A stretch of DNA of 64,000 nt. Source: Azospirillaceae bacterium. GTDB taxonomy: Bacteria; Pseudomonadota; Alphaproteobacteria; Azospirillales; Azospirillaceae. Location: the NCBI GenBank assembly GCA_028283825.1, contig JAPWJW010000003.1, positions 2,480,501 to 2,544,500 of the forward strand. Direction: 5' to 3'. Position numbers and translations under genes: made by a program. Under the pieces are notes generated by a model. The model worked only from the letters and a program-made list of their open reading frames with translations, was not told the origin of the DNA and did no database searches. This document shows positions 18,388 through 26,844 of the stretch, piece by piece (the stretch's first letter is position 1; each line of letters starts with the position of its first letter).

Positions 18388-18786
18388 TCAGAGGGCGAAC
18401 GCGGCGATCCAGACGATCGCCGTCAGAACGATGGAGCCGCCAAACACGATGGCGGAGCTGCGCAGGGCGTTGGCGTTGGTGATGCCGACGCCCGTGTCCC
18501 AGATCAGGTGCGAAATGCCCTTCAGCAGGTGGTAGGCGAACGCCCAGGTCCAACCCAGCAGGCACAGCAGGCCGATGGGGCTGCTCAGCACGGTGTGCGC
18601 CGTGTCGTAATCGTCCGGACCACTGGCGGTCGCGATCAGCCACCAGGTCAGCACCAGCGTGCCCACGGTCAGGGCGATGCCGGTGATGCGGTGCGTGATC
18701 GACGATACGGCGGGCAGGGGTAGGCGATAGACCTGGAGGTGGGGCGACAGCGGCCGTGCCTTCTTGGCCACGCTGGTCTCGCTCAT
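18388..18786 (-). CDS. sdhC: Succinate dehydrogenase cytochrome b556 subunit C
   Basis: The 132-residue protein contains RPLSPHLQVYRLPLPAVSSI (family N-terminus), SITHRITG and HLLKGISHLIWD, the latter with the haem-ligand histidine, and three membrane helices. The start is the ATG at 18786 (MSETSVAKK); the open frame extends further upstream but that part has no family similarity. First gene of the sdh operon. Confidence 0.93.
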   Translation of the reverse strand: MSETSVAKKARPLSPHLQVYRLPLPAVSSITHRITGIALTVGTLVLTWWLIATASGPDDYDTAHTVLSSPIGLLCLLGWTWAFAYHLLKGISHLIWDTGVGITNANALRSSAIVFGGSIVLTAIVWIAAFAL

Positions 18787-19095
18787 GATTCGCGCGTCCT
18801 CGTCCTTTTGGATTATCAGGTGCCGGTGCCTCATTGGCCATTTGACGCACCCGACATGCGGGTCGGGACGCCGGCCGAATTGTTGCACCGCCGGGGGCGG
18901 ATAGGATGTGAAGTCAATTACGCCCCTGCCCCTTGTCCGTCAACGCCCTGTCTGGGGCTGACTTTTACGAATACAAGGGGTGGATGCATGGGTGCGTGAG
19001 GATTTCGGCATGGCTGGGGGAAGTATGGTTGCCAGGCGATATTTTGGCCGCGGGGGTGGGCCGACGCTGGGTCGGGTGACGGTTACGGTGCCGTC
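18787..19095. other. Divergent intergenic region between sdhC and the acetyltransferase gene
   Basis: 309 bases without a gene. On the minus strand a candidate sdh promoter is TTGACG (18943-18938) with TAATTG (18920-18915), 17 bases apart. The -10 is weak. A leader of about 120 bases to sdhC would result. No palindrome or riboswitch-like structure stands out to me. Confidence 0.35.
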
Positions 19096-19899
19096 ATGAC
19101 CGCGACTGGCCCCAACGTCCTTCCTGGACTGGATGATAACGCCTTGTGCCGCCTGCTGGAGGATCTGTGCCTGTCGGCTTGGCCGGCGCTGAAAACAATT
19201 TACGACGACGGCTGGGTGCTGCGTTTCGCGCAAGGGCACACGGGCCGTGCGAACTCCGTCAACTGCCTGTCGGCCGGGACCCTGGCCGTGGCGGACAAGG
19301 TGGATGGGGCGGAACGGGCATACACCCGCGAAGGCCTGCCCACCCGTTTCCGCATCACGCCGCTGGCGCCCGATGCCCTGGTCGCGGAACTGGACCGGCG
19401 CGGCTACGCCTGGCGGGAGGAAAGCCTGGTGCAGGTGGCGCCGCTGTCTGTTCCGCCTGTGGGGGCGGATGATTCCGGCCTGGACTGGCGCGTCCAGGAG
19501 GCCCCCGGTGAGGACTGGCTGGCGGGGTATGAGGCGGCAGCATCCGTGCCGGAGCGCGAACGTGCCGCCATGCGCGCCCTGCTGGCGGCCATCGCCCCGC
19601 CCACCCTGTATGTCAGCGCCTGGGACGGCGCCCGTTTCACCGCCGGCGCCCTGGGCGTAGTCGATCGCGGCTGGCTGGGCCTCTACAAGGTGCTGGTGGC
19701 GCCGCCGTACCGGGGGCGGGGCCTCGCCCCCATCCTCACCCAGCGCCTGATGGCGGCCGGCGCGCGGGCCGGCGCCACCCGGGCCTACCTGCAGGTGGGC
19801 GCCGCCAACCATCCGGCACTGGCCACATACGCCCGGCTGGGGTTCGGGACGGTGTATCGCTACCAGTATCGACAGGCACCGGTTGTGGCGAATTCTTGA
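19096..19899 (+). CDS. GNAT-family N-acetyltransferase
   Basis: The 267-residue protein has a C-terminal GNAT domain with the acetyl-CoA motif A, VAPPYRGRGLAPIL, at about residues 201-214, and the B-region YARLGFGTVYRYQYR at the end. The N-terminal half is a degenerate related fold, starting with LEDLCLSAWPALKTIYDDGW. Proteins of this two-part type acetylate small molecules or amino groups, but the substrate is not predictable. It stands alone, divergent from the sdh operon. Confidence 0.82.
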   Translation: MTATGPNVLPGLDDNALCRLLEDLCLSAWPALKTIYDDGWVLRFAQGHTGRANSVNCLSAGTLAVADKVDGAERAYTREGLPTRFRITPLAPDALVAELDRRGYAWREESLVQVAPLSVPPVGADDSGLDWRVQEAPGEDWLAGYEAAASVPERERAAMRALLAAIAPPTLYVSAWDGARFTAGALGVVDRGWLGLYKVLVAPPYRGRGLAPILTQRLMAAGARAGATRAYLQVGAANHPALATYARLGFGTVYRYQYRQAPVVANS

Positions 19900-19956
19900 T
19901 GGGTTCCGATCGTTCCGGTAGATTGCCTGTCGGGCAACTCTGGCGGGGCATTGGGC

Positions 19957-21009
19957 ATGGGCGTGGTGGCGGCGGCCAAGGGCGGCCTGTTCTTGGCCCT
20001 ATTGGGTCTAGGGGTGATGGGGGCCGCCCGCGCGGAGGCGGCGGAGCCGACATTGGAGTCGATCACCAAGATCGTCGAAACCTACCTTTTCACGGATGAC
20101 CCGGACGGTCGTGGCGGCCTGATCGAATTTCACGACGGTTACAAATTCGTCCAGTGCCGCCACCTGCCGCACCAGACATCCGTGGTCTGCGAAGCGGCCG
20201 GGACGCGGGGGCAGCCTTGGATGCGGCACCCCTTGACCAAGGAACGACGGGCGGCACTGAAGGAACTGGGGTTCGTCGCCGACCGCCAGACCGGCAACTT
20301 CATACGGCGGTGGGATCCGCCGCCCCAACCCGGTGTCCTGATGGGGTTCATGGTGCATGCCCTGGATGTCGGCTATGGCGGCAGCGGGCAAGATGACGAG
20401 CTGCAATACGGCTGGTTCCCCGCCACCGATTGCCCGCCGCGCGTCGCCGCCGGAAACGCCTATGGTGGGGCCGTGGCCTTCGAAGGCACCAAGCCGAGGA
20501 TCGCGGCGGGGTGTTCCCTGGAAGCCGTGGCGGAAGCGGAGGCGAAGCCGCTGCCGCGCCCGCCCGCCATGCCGGCCGATGCCGCCGACATCCTGGCCCG
20601 GCAGTCCCAGACCATCACGGAAAGCGTGGGCTGGATAAGCGGCGGTACGGGGCCGGAGCACCGGATCGCCATCTTCTCCTGGGGGGATTTCTACATCCAA
20701 TGCATGAAGGCGGAGGAACCGTCGATGCAGTGCGAGGTGGTGTCCGCCGATGTCGATCCCCATCTGAAACCCATGCTGAACGCCGCCGCCGGCCGCCGAC
20801 TGCAAAAATTGGGCTTTCTGGAGCCTGGCTATTCCATGAACTATGCCCAGGCATTTCCCCTGAAAGCCGGTGCCGGGGACGACGACACCAAGGCCATCGT
20901 CGGCACCTTGATGCGGGCGGCGCTGGAGGCATTCGGCACCTACACCTTCCTGCCGCTGGAGGTGAAGCGCCACACCACCTCGCACGCCGCCACCTCGCAC
21001 GCCGGTTGA
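19957..21009 (+). CDS. Exported protein of unknown function, first of a tandem pair, with internal duplication
   Basis: The 350-residue product has an N-terminal hydrophobic segment ending in ARAEAA, a likely signal peptide. Two similar halves follow. Around residue 60, FVQCRHLPHQTSVVCEA is followed by ALKELGFVADRQTGNF; around residue 235, FYIQCMKAEEPSMQCEV is followed by RLQKLGFLEPGYSMNY. Both halves thus share an (F/Y)-x-QC...CE strand pair and an LxxLGF...N(F/Y) helix. The pattern resembles TY-Chap / YbjN-like domains, but I rate that as inference. The paired cysteines in each half could form disulfides in the periplasm. ATG 19957 is preferred over TTG 19951. A close paralogue follows 24 bases later. 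Confidence 0.7.
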   Translation: MGVVAAAKGGLFLALLGLGVMGAARAEAAEPTLESITKIVETYLFTDDPDGRGGLIEFHDGYKFVQCRHLPHQTSVVCEAAGTRGQPWMRHPLTKERRAALKELGFVADRQTGNFIRRWDPPPQPGVLMGFMVHALDVGYGGSGQDDELQYGWFPATDCPPRVAAGNAYGGAVAFEGTKPRIAAGCSLEAVAEAEAKPLPRPPAMPADAADILARQSQTITESVGWISGGTGPEHRIAIFSWGDFYIQCMKAEEPSMQCEVVSADVDPHLKPMLNAAAGRRLQKLGFLEPGYSMNYAQAFPLKAGAGDDDTKAIVGTLMRAALEAFGTYTFLPLEVKRHTTSHAATSHAG

Positions 21010-21033
21010 TGGCACTGTTGTTGGCGCTTGGGA

Positions 21034-22068
21034 ATGACCCTGATGAGACTCAAGGCAACGATGGCGGGTTTGGTGGCGGCCTTGGCCCTGCCCCTGGCCG
21101 GGCTGGCGAAGGAAACCCCGCGCGGCGAATTGACGACGGCGCTGGCCGCCCTGTCACACGCTGACGAGATGGACGGGCGCGGCCCCGCCGTGGAGGCACG
21201 CGACGGCTATATGTTCGTCCAATGCCGGCGCATGCCTCATGAGGCATCCGTGACGTGCGAGGCGACGGGCCCGCGCGGGCAGCCCTGGATGCGCCATCCC
21301 CTGACCAAGGAGCGGCGGGCGGCGCTGAAGGAACTGGGCTTCGCCGCCGATCGGAAGACGGGCAATTTCATTGATCGGCTGGACGTGCCGCCGTCCGCCC
21401 AGGCGCTGGCCGATCTGATGATCGCGGCGCTGGTGCGCGGCTACGGCAGTGATGAGGCTGACATCAGGGTCGATACCGGTTCATTTCCGGCCGTGGCCTG
21501 CCCGCCGCGCTATCCCGCCGGTGGTCAGTTCGGGGGAGAGGTCATTGCCCGGGACCGGGGCCTGGGCGCGCCGGTGGAGGGATGCGAGGTCAAGGCGGTG
21601 AAGGCCGAGGCGCTGGCGTCCTCACGCTTGCCGCGCCCCCTGCCGGTGGCACCCATGGGGGCCGGCGATGCCCAGGATGTGATGGAAAGCAATGTCGCGG
21701 CGCTCACCGACGCGGTCGGTTGGCTGATGGACGGCACCCCCACGGGCACCCGGGTCGCAAGTTTCGATTGGGGCGATCTTTTCATCCGCTGCCTGAAGCC
21801 GCGCGACCCGGTGGTCGTGTGCGAGGTGGAGTCGGCGGAGGAAAACCCCAACCTGCGCCACATCCTGACACCGGCGGTGGGGCGCAAGCTGCAGGCCATG
21901 GGTTTCCGCGAACCCGGCTACACCATGAACTACTCAAGACGCTTTGCCGCCGACAAGGCGAAGACGCCGGAGGCGGTTAAGGTCCTGGCCCAGGCGGCGA
22001 TGGAGGCGTTCGGCGGCTATGTGCTGCTGCCGCTGGATGTGAAGCGCTACGTCTCCGCCGGCGCCTGA
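21034..22068 (+). CDS. Exported protein of unknown function, second of the tandem pair
   Basis: The 344-residue product is a paralogue of its upstream neighbour. The strongest identity is RGQPWMRHPLTKERRAALKE followed by LGF-ADR-TGNFI, and both end in a similar LPLDVKRY / LPLEVKRH tail. It has a signal peptide (MAGLVAALALPLAGLA). The two-half structure is kept: FVQCRRMPHEASVTCEA with ALKELGFAADRKTGNF, and LFIRCLKPRDPVVVCEV with KLQAMGFREPGYTMNY. The pair probably arose by local gene duplication and shares an mRNA. ATG 21034 is preferred over TTG 21028. Function unknown. Confidence 0.7.
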   Translation: MTLMRLKATMAGLVAALALPLAGLAKETPRGELTTALAALSHADEMDGRGPAVEARDGYMFVQCRRMPHEASVTCEATGPRGQPWMRHPLTKERRAALKELGFAADRKTGNFIDRLDVPPSAQALADLMIAALVRGYGSDEADIRVDTGSFPAVACPPRYPAGGQFGGEVIARDRGLGAPVEGCEVKAVKAEALASSRLPRPLPVAPMGAGDAQDVMESNVAALTDAVGWLMDGTPTGTRVASFDWGDLFIRCLKPRDPVVVCEVESAEENPNLRHILTPAVGRKLQAMGFREPGYTMNYSRRFAADKAKTPEAVKVLAQAAMEAFGGYVLLPLDVKRYVSAGA

Positions 22069-22076
22069 GGGCGGTG

Positions 22077-22961
22077 TCAGCCCCCGTTGGCTGCCGCGCT
22101 GATCGCTTCCGCCAGCGCCACCAGCCGATGGGCCTCGGCCACGTGCAGGGCCTCCACCAGCTTACCGTCCACCAGCACCACCGCCTTGCCCTCGGCCATG
22201 GCCTGGGCGTGGGCCTGGATGACGCGGCGGGCGCGGTCCAGGGACGCGGCGTCCGGGGCGAAGGCCCGGTTGGCGGCGTCCAGTTGTTTGGGGTGGATCA
22301 GGGTCTTGCCGTCGAAGCCCAGTTCCACGCCCTGGCGGCAGGCGGCCTCCAGCCCCTCGGCATCGTCCAGGTCCAGGTGCACGCCGTCCAGGATGGCCAG
22401 GCTGTGGGCGCGGGCGGCCAGCAGGCACAGGCCGAGCGCCGTGATCATGGGCAGGCGCATCGGCGTGTGATGGGCGTGCAGTTCCTTGGCGAGATCGGAC
22501 GTGCCCAGCACCAGGCCGGCCAGGCGCGGGCTGGCCGACGCGATCTCCTTGGCGTTCAGCATGCCCAGCGCCGTTTCCATCATGACCCACAGGGCCAGGC
22601 CGTCCGGCGCGCCGGATGCCGCCAGCAGGCGGTCGGCCTGGCGCACGGCCTCCGCCGACTCAACCTTGGGGATCAGCACACCGTGGGCGCCCGCCTTCGC
22701 GGCGGCGACCAGGTCGGCCTGGCCCCAGGGCGTGTCCAGGCCGTTGGTGCGAATCAGCAGTTCGCGCGACCCGAAACCGCCGGCCGCCACCGCCGCCAGC
22801 ACCTGCTCGCGGGCCAAATCCTTGGCGTCGGGTGCCACCGCGTCCTCCAGATCCAGGATCAGGACGTCGGCCGGCAGGCTTCTGGCCTTTTCCAGGGCAC
22901 GGGGGTTGGACCCCGGCATGTACAGGGCGGAGCGGCGGGGACGTATCGGGGCGGCGGGCAT
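22077..22961 (-). CDS. CoA-ester lyase, HpcH/HpaI aldolase family (CitE/Mcl-like)
   Basis: The 294-residue protein contains RPRRSALYMPGSNPRALEKA at the N-terminus, the Mg-binding LDLEDAVAP near residue 41, and METALGMLNAKEIA, then GFDGKTLIHPKQL near residue 225, all typical of CitE-like / malyl-CoA lyase-like enzymes. These cleave or form CoA esters such as malyl-, beta-methylmalyl- or citramalyl-CoA. ATG 22961 fits the family start. No partner gene of a specific pathway is adjacent, so the exact substrate stays open. It converges on the tandem exported-protein genes. Confidence 0.88.
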   Translation of the reverse strand: MPAAPIRPRRSALYMPGSNPRALEKARSLPADVLILDLEDAVAPDAKDLAREQVLAAVAAGGFGSRELLIRTNGLDTPWGQADLVAAAKAGAHGVLIPKVESAEAVRQADRLLAASGAPDGLALWVMMETALGMLNAKEIASASPRLAGLVLGTSDLAKELHAHHTPMRLPMITALGLCLLAARAHSLAILDGVHLDLDDAEGLEAACRQGVELGFDGKTLIHPKQLDAANRAFAPDAASLDRARRVIQAHAQAMAEGKAVVLVDGKLVEALHVAEAHRLVALAEAISAAANGG

Positions 22962-23189
22962 GCGGTGGCGTTCCAGCGGGTTGTCGGTGTCGGTGGCCCA
23001 CCATACCGCCAAGCCGAATACGGGCAACCCTGTGATGGCCGCGACGGCTGACGGGGTCCTGTCCGTGGTAACAGGCCAGCGGCCTCATGATACCGTCATG
23101 CGGCTTGCCCATCCGTGGCCGTGGGACTACCCCTAGGGCGGGGGTGGCCGACACCCCGAGGCCGAAATTCCTGCAGGAGCGTTTCCCCC

Positions 23190-23699
23190 ATGCGGTCGCG
23201 TACCCGTCGTTCTTCTGTTGTCCAGGGCATCGTTCCGGCCGTTCTGCTGATCCTGTCCGCCGCCGTGGCATCGGCGCAGGCGCCGGCCCCCCCCCAGGAC
23301 GGGGCGGCACCCGGCGCGGGGGAACCGGTGACCGCCAACCAGCCGCTGCTGCGCGATCCGCGCCTGGTGGGCAACGCCAAGGCGCCGCCGCGCGACGTGG
23401 AATGCGCCGTCTCGGCCGCCAGCCCGTGCGCCGGGCGCATGGATTTCAACGACGGCCGCAGCTTCGGCTTCAAGATCGCCGGCCCGGGTGAGGCGCTGTT
23501 CCACAACACCGGCAACCGCCGCTGCACCATGGAATACATCCTGACCGACAGCACCATGGCCACCGCCGGCCGCACCATGGATCTGGCGGCGGGCGGCGCC
23601 ACCACGCTGAAGGTACCCGACGGCCAGGGCATCCATGTCCGTCTGTCGGCGCGCGGCATGTCGCTGCCCACCTGTGAGTTGGAAGTGACCGTCCGGTAG
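23190..23699 (+). CDS. Hypothetical exported protein
   Basis: The 169-residue product begins with an arginine-rich N-terminus and a hydrophobic helix ending ASAQA, a clear signal peptide. The mature part starts with a Pro/Ala/Gly-rich stretch and then a small probable beta domain with four cysteines, two as CAVSAASPC, one as RRCTM, one near the end. I recognise no family. ATG 23190 follows AGGAG (23175-23179). It is monocistronic. Confidence 0.7.
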   Translation: MRSRTRRSSVVQGIVPAVLLILSAAVASAQAPAPPQDGAAPGAGEPVTANQPLLRDPRLVGNAKAPPRDVECAVSAASPCAGRMDFNDGRSFGFKIAGPGEALFHNTGNRRCTMEYILTDSTMATAGRTMDLAAGGATTLKVPDGQGIHVRLSARGMSLPTCELEVTVR

Positions 23700-23857
23700 G
23701 CTGGTTGCGCCGTTCCTTGGTGCGCACAGAACTGCGACCATTGGCCCATTGTCCGCAGTCAATCACTTGCGGTTTTTGGCTGTAAATTTCAGAACGATAC
23801 CGCTATCTGGTTGTTCCTTTTAGGGGAATCCCGGAACAACCGTGCTGCGGAACGACG

Positions 23858-24793
23858 ATGAAAGAATGGGAAAGGCAGTTCAACCGGCAGGGGTTCCTGC
23901 TTTTGCCGGGGTTTTATGCTGCCGCGGAAATGGACCGGATCGCGCAGGAAATCACCGACTGCAAGCGGGCACGACCCGGAAACGTGGTGGTGGATCTGCT
24001 GGACAACGGTGAGCGGACCGTCCTCGGACTGCTTTCCGAGGAAGAAATCTTCCGGCGGCGCATGAAGATCAACGACCTGTATCTGACGATGCCGTCGGTG
24101 CGGGAATTGGCCTTGTCCAGTCGGCTGGCACCAATACTGAAACGGCTGCTGGGGCATAAGCCCGCCTTGTGCAACAGCCTGTATCTGGAAAAGGGCAGTG
24201 CCCAGGCGCCGCACGTCGATGCCCTCTACATGACGCCGCGAACCGACAGCCACCTGATCGCCTCATGGGTGGCGCTGGAGGATTCGCACCCCGACGCGGG
24301 ACCGCTGGAATATTTCCCGGGCAGCCACCGCATTCCCCAGATGCGCTTCAGCAACGGCACCTACCATGCCGTTCCGGATGAGATGCCGGCCTGGGAACGG
24401 TACATGGCGGACCAGGTGCGGGCCGCCGGCCTTCAGAAGCTGCAATTCTCCGCCAGGAAGGGGGATGTCTTCATCTGGCATTCCAACCTGCTGCATGGCG
24501 GCGGGGCCATCAACAACCTGGAACTGACCCGTAAGTCATTGGTGTTCCATTACTACTCATTGAAGGACGCCAAGGCCATCGGTTGGGAGAGGGTGGCCTT
24601 GAACGGCACCTATTGGATGAACCGGGCGCCGCAACCGGTGCCGGACGTGGTTCAACGCCGGCTGACCTTCGATGAGACGGCGTATCTGAGATTGTATCCC
24701 GACGTGGCCGAGGCCGTACAGGCCGGGCAGTTCCCGTCGGGGAAGGCGCATTTCGAATTGTATGGCGCCGCCGAAGGCCGTTCCCCGGGTTGA
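23858..24793 (+). CDS. PhyH-family 2-oxoglutarate/Fe(II) dioxygenase with C-terminal PDV...EGR module
   Basis: The 311-residue protein has the phytanoyl-CoA dioxygenase fold: HVDALYM (iron ligands H and D, about residues 113-115), FPGSHRIPQ, the distal iron histidine in IWHSNLLHGGG, and an arginine in LTRKSLVFHYY suited to 2-oxoglutarate binding. The last 43 residues (FDETAYLRLYPDVAEAVQ, then HFELYGAAEGRSPG) form a separate short module seen at the ends of varied bacterial proteins, including glycosyltransferases. Such enzymes hydroxylate lipids, amino acids or small metabolites. Substrate unknown. Confidence 0.8.
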   Translation: MKEWERQFNRQGFLLLPGFYAAAEMDRIAQEITDCKRARPGNVVVDLLDNGERTVLGLLSEEEIFRRRMKINDLYLTMPSVRELALSSRLAPILKRLLGHKPALCNSLYLEKGSAQAPHVDALYMTPRTDSHLIASWVALEDSHPDAGPLEYFPGSHRIPQMRFSNGTYHAVPDEMPAWERYMADQVRAAGLQKLQFSARKGDVFIWHSNLLHGGGAINNLELTRKSLVFHYYSLKDAKAIGWERVALNGTYWMNRAPQPVPDVVQRRLTFDETAYLRLYPDVAEAVQAGQFPSGKAHFELYGAAEGRSPG

Positions 24794-24804
24794 TATCGGG
24801 CCAC

Positions 24805-24833
24805 CGCTTGGGGAACGGATGGTCCCCCAAGCG
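24805..24833. terminator. Bidirectional terminator-like hairpin between convergent genes
   Basis: A 9-bp stem CGCTTGGGG (24805-24813) / CCCCAAGCG (24825-24833) lies between the convergent dioxygenase and asd genes. No clear T-run is present on either side. Confidence 0.5.
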
Positions 24834-24844
24834 CGGCAGGCGTG

Positions 24845-25858
24845 TCAGCGCAGATGATCCTTGGCCAGGCGCTCGGCGATCTGCACCGCGTTCAGGGCGG
24901 CCCCCTTGCGCAGGTTGTCCGCCACCACCCACAGGTTCAGGCCGTTCTCCACCGTGATGTCCTCACGCAGGCGGCTGACGAACACCAGATCGTCGCCCGC
25001 GACCTCCACCGGGGTGACGTAACCCTCGTCGGCGCGGTGGTCGATCAGCGACACGCCCTTGGCCTTGCGCAGGACGGCGCGGGCCTCATCGGCGCTGATC
25101 GGGTTCTCGAACTCCAGGTTGATCGCCTCGGAATGGCCGATGAACACGGGCACGCGCACGCAGGTGGCCGTCACCTTGATGGACGGGCCCAGGATCTTCT
25201 TGGTTTCCACCACCATCTTCCACTCTTCCTTGGTGGTGCCGTCGTCCATGAAGACGTCGATGTGGGGAATGACGTTGAAGGCGATCTGCTTGCTGAACTG
25301 CCGCTTCTCGATGGGATCGTTCACGTAGATGGCGCGCGTCTGGGTGAACAGCTCATCCATCGCCTCCTTGCCGGCCCCCGACACCGACTGGTAGGTCGAG
25401 ACGACGACGCGGCGGATGCGCGCCAGGTCGTGCAGGGGCTTCAACGCCACCACCATCTGGATGGTGGAGCAGTTGGGGTTGGCGATGATGCCCTTCTTCT
25501 TGTAGCCGGCGATGGCCTCGGGGTTCACCTCCGGCACCACCAGGGGCACGTCCGGGTCCATGCGGAAATGGCTGGTGTTGTCGATCACCACCGCGCCGGC
25601 CGAGGCCGCCTTGGTCGCGAACTGGGCCGAGACCTTGGCGCCGGCGGACGACAGCACGATGTCGGTGCCGCTGAAATCGAACTTGGACAGGTCCTGGACA
25701 CGCAGGTCATCGTCACCGAAGCTGACCTCCGACCCGATGGAGCGTTCGGAGGCGAGTGCCACGACCTGGGTGACCGGGAATTCCCGTTCCGCCAGGATCT
25801 GCAGCATTTCGCGGCCGACATTGCCCGTGGCGCCCACGACGGCGACTTTGTAGCCCAT
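24845..25858 (-). CDS. asd: Aspartate-semialdehyde dehydrogenase
   Basis: Asd makes aspartate semialdehyde for lysine, threonine and methionine. The 337-residue protein opens with YKVAVVGATGNVGREML (NADP-binding) and has the catalytic cysteine in NPNCSTIQMV, at about residue 130. The ATG at 25858 fits the family; the frame extends upstream without family similarity. Monocistronic on the minus strand. Confidence 0.96.
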   Translation of the reverse strand: MGYKVAVVGATGNVGREMLQILAEREFPVTQVVALASERSIGSEVSFGDDDLRVQDLSKFDFSGTDIVLSSAGAKVSAQFATKAASAGAVVIDNTSHFRMDPDVPLVVPEVNPEAIAGYKKKGIIANPNCSTIQMVVALKPLHDLARIRRVVVSTYQSVSGAGKEAMDELFTQTRAIYVNDPIEKRQFSKQIAFNVIPHIDVFMDDGTTKEEWKMVVETKKILGPSIKVTATCVRVPVFIGHSEAINLEFENPISADEARAVLRKAKGVSLIDHRADEGYVTPVEVAGDDLVFVSRLREDITVENGLNLWVVADNLRKGAALNAVQIAERLAKDHLR

Positions 25859-26030
25859 GGTTCCGCTCCTTCGAGATCTTATACTGGGGTTGTGACCCGG
25901 GGGCCGGCCGCTTGCGGGGGCGGGGGGCACTCTGATCTAATCGGGCGGAGACTTAAGGTGCGCAACGCCGCTTTGCAAGCGCACAGGCGGCAGGGGCGCC
26001 CCGCGACCGGTCCAATAACGGGAGGGGAAC

Positions 26031-26393
26031 ATGGCGGCCGATACGGGAACAGATGGGGCGCCTTCAGCGCGCCTCTCCACTTATGAGGCCTTCTGGCCCT
26101 TCTATCTGGCGGAACACGGCAAACCCACCACCCGGGCCTGGCATTATGTGGGCACCGGCCTGGCCATGGCGGCCCTGGTCGCCGGCCTATGGACGGGCGA
26201 TTGGCGTTTCTTCGTGGCGGCGCCCGTTTCCGGCTATTTCTTCGCCTGGGTCAGCCACTTCTTCATTGAGCACAACCGGCCCGCCACCTTCACCTACCCG
26301 CTGTGGTCGCTGGTCAGCGACTATCGCATGTTCTTCCTGTTCCTGGGCGGCCGGCTGGGGACGGAACTGCGCCGCCACGGACTGGCCAGCTGA
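26031..26393 (+). CDS. Mpo1-like / DUF962 membrane protein
   Basis: The 120-residue protein has FYLAEHGKPTTRAWHYVGTG and, after two hydrophobic helices, SHFFIEHNRPATFTYPLWSL. The conserved histidines in these segments match the Mpo1/DUF962 family. Yeast Mpo1 is an Fe(II) dioxygenase acting on 2-hydroxy fatty acids, so a role in lipid oxidation is possible but unproven here. It is divergent from asd and may share an mRNA with the small gene downstream. Confidence 0.82.
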   Translation: MAADTGTDGAPSARLSTYEAFWPFYLAEHGKPTTRAWHYVGTGLAMAALVAGLWTGDWRFFVAAPVSGYFFAWVSHFFIEHNRPATFTYPLWSLVSDYRMFFLFLGGRLGTELRRHGLAS

Positions 26394-26436
26394 CGCCGTC
26401 CAGATCCAACCGCCTTATCGAAAAGGACCATGCACC

Positions 26437-26697
26437 TTGGCCGTGATCGTCGATACCATAGCCCAAGCGATCAAGCGGGCCGACAAGACGCTCTTTAACG
26501 AAAACTACACCAAGCAGGCCCAGGCTGTGATCGATGGCCTGCGCAAGGCCGGGTTTGAGGTTGTGCCCCTCAAGCCGCCGGAAGTACTGGTGGAATACGC
26601 GGTGAACAACATTCCCTTCGGGCGCCTGCGCCCGTCGGAACTGATCCGCACGCTGTATTCGACGATGGTGGAGAATTGCCGCAAGTTCGTTTCGTAA
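26437..26697 (+). CDS. Small hypothetical protein
   Basis: The frame encodes 86 residues starting at a TTG (26437) with AAAAGGA 9-15 bases upstream. The sequence AIKRADKTLFNENYTKQAQA, then GFEVVPLKPPEVLVEYAVNN and RLRPSELIRTLYSTMV, looks like a compact helical protein and uses codons like its neighbours. No family recognised. An in-frame GTG at 26443 is an alternative start. It follows the Mpo1-like gene by 43 bases. Confidence 0.65.
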   Translation: MAVIVDTIAQAIKRADKTLFNENYTKQAQAVIDGLRKAGFEVVPLKPPEVLVEYAVNNIPFGRLRPSELIRTLYSTMVENCRKFVS

Positions 26698-26844
26698 GCC
26701 TGTGTCTCGGGTTTCCGAAAATGACAGCATGTCGCATTGGCGGCCGGTGAATCCGCTTCAAAAAAGTACGATGGCGGTGCAACAATGTCGTCAGCACACC
26801 CATTTCGGGGTAGCGGCGGTGGTAATCCGGATGGCTAGGCGGGT

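Noticed and set aside
22060-22085. A seventh repeat copy suggested by CCGGCGCCTGAGGG at the end of the second tandem exported-protein gene
   Set aside because: The match is limited to the last codons and stop of a coding gene; none of the stems H1-H3 or the linker is present.
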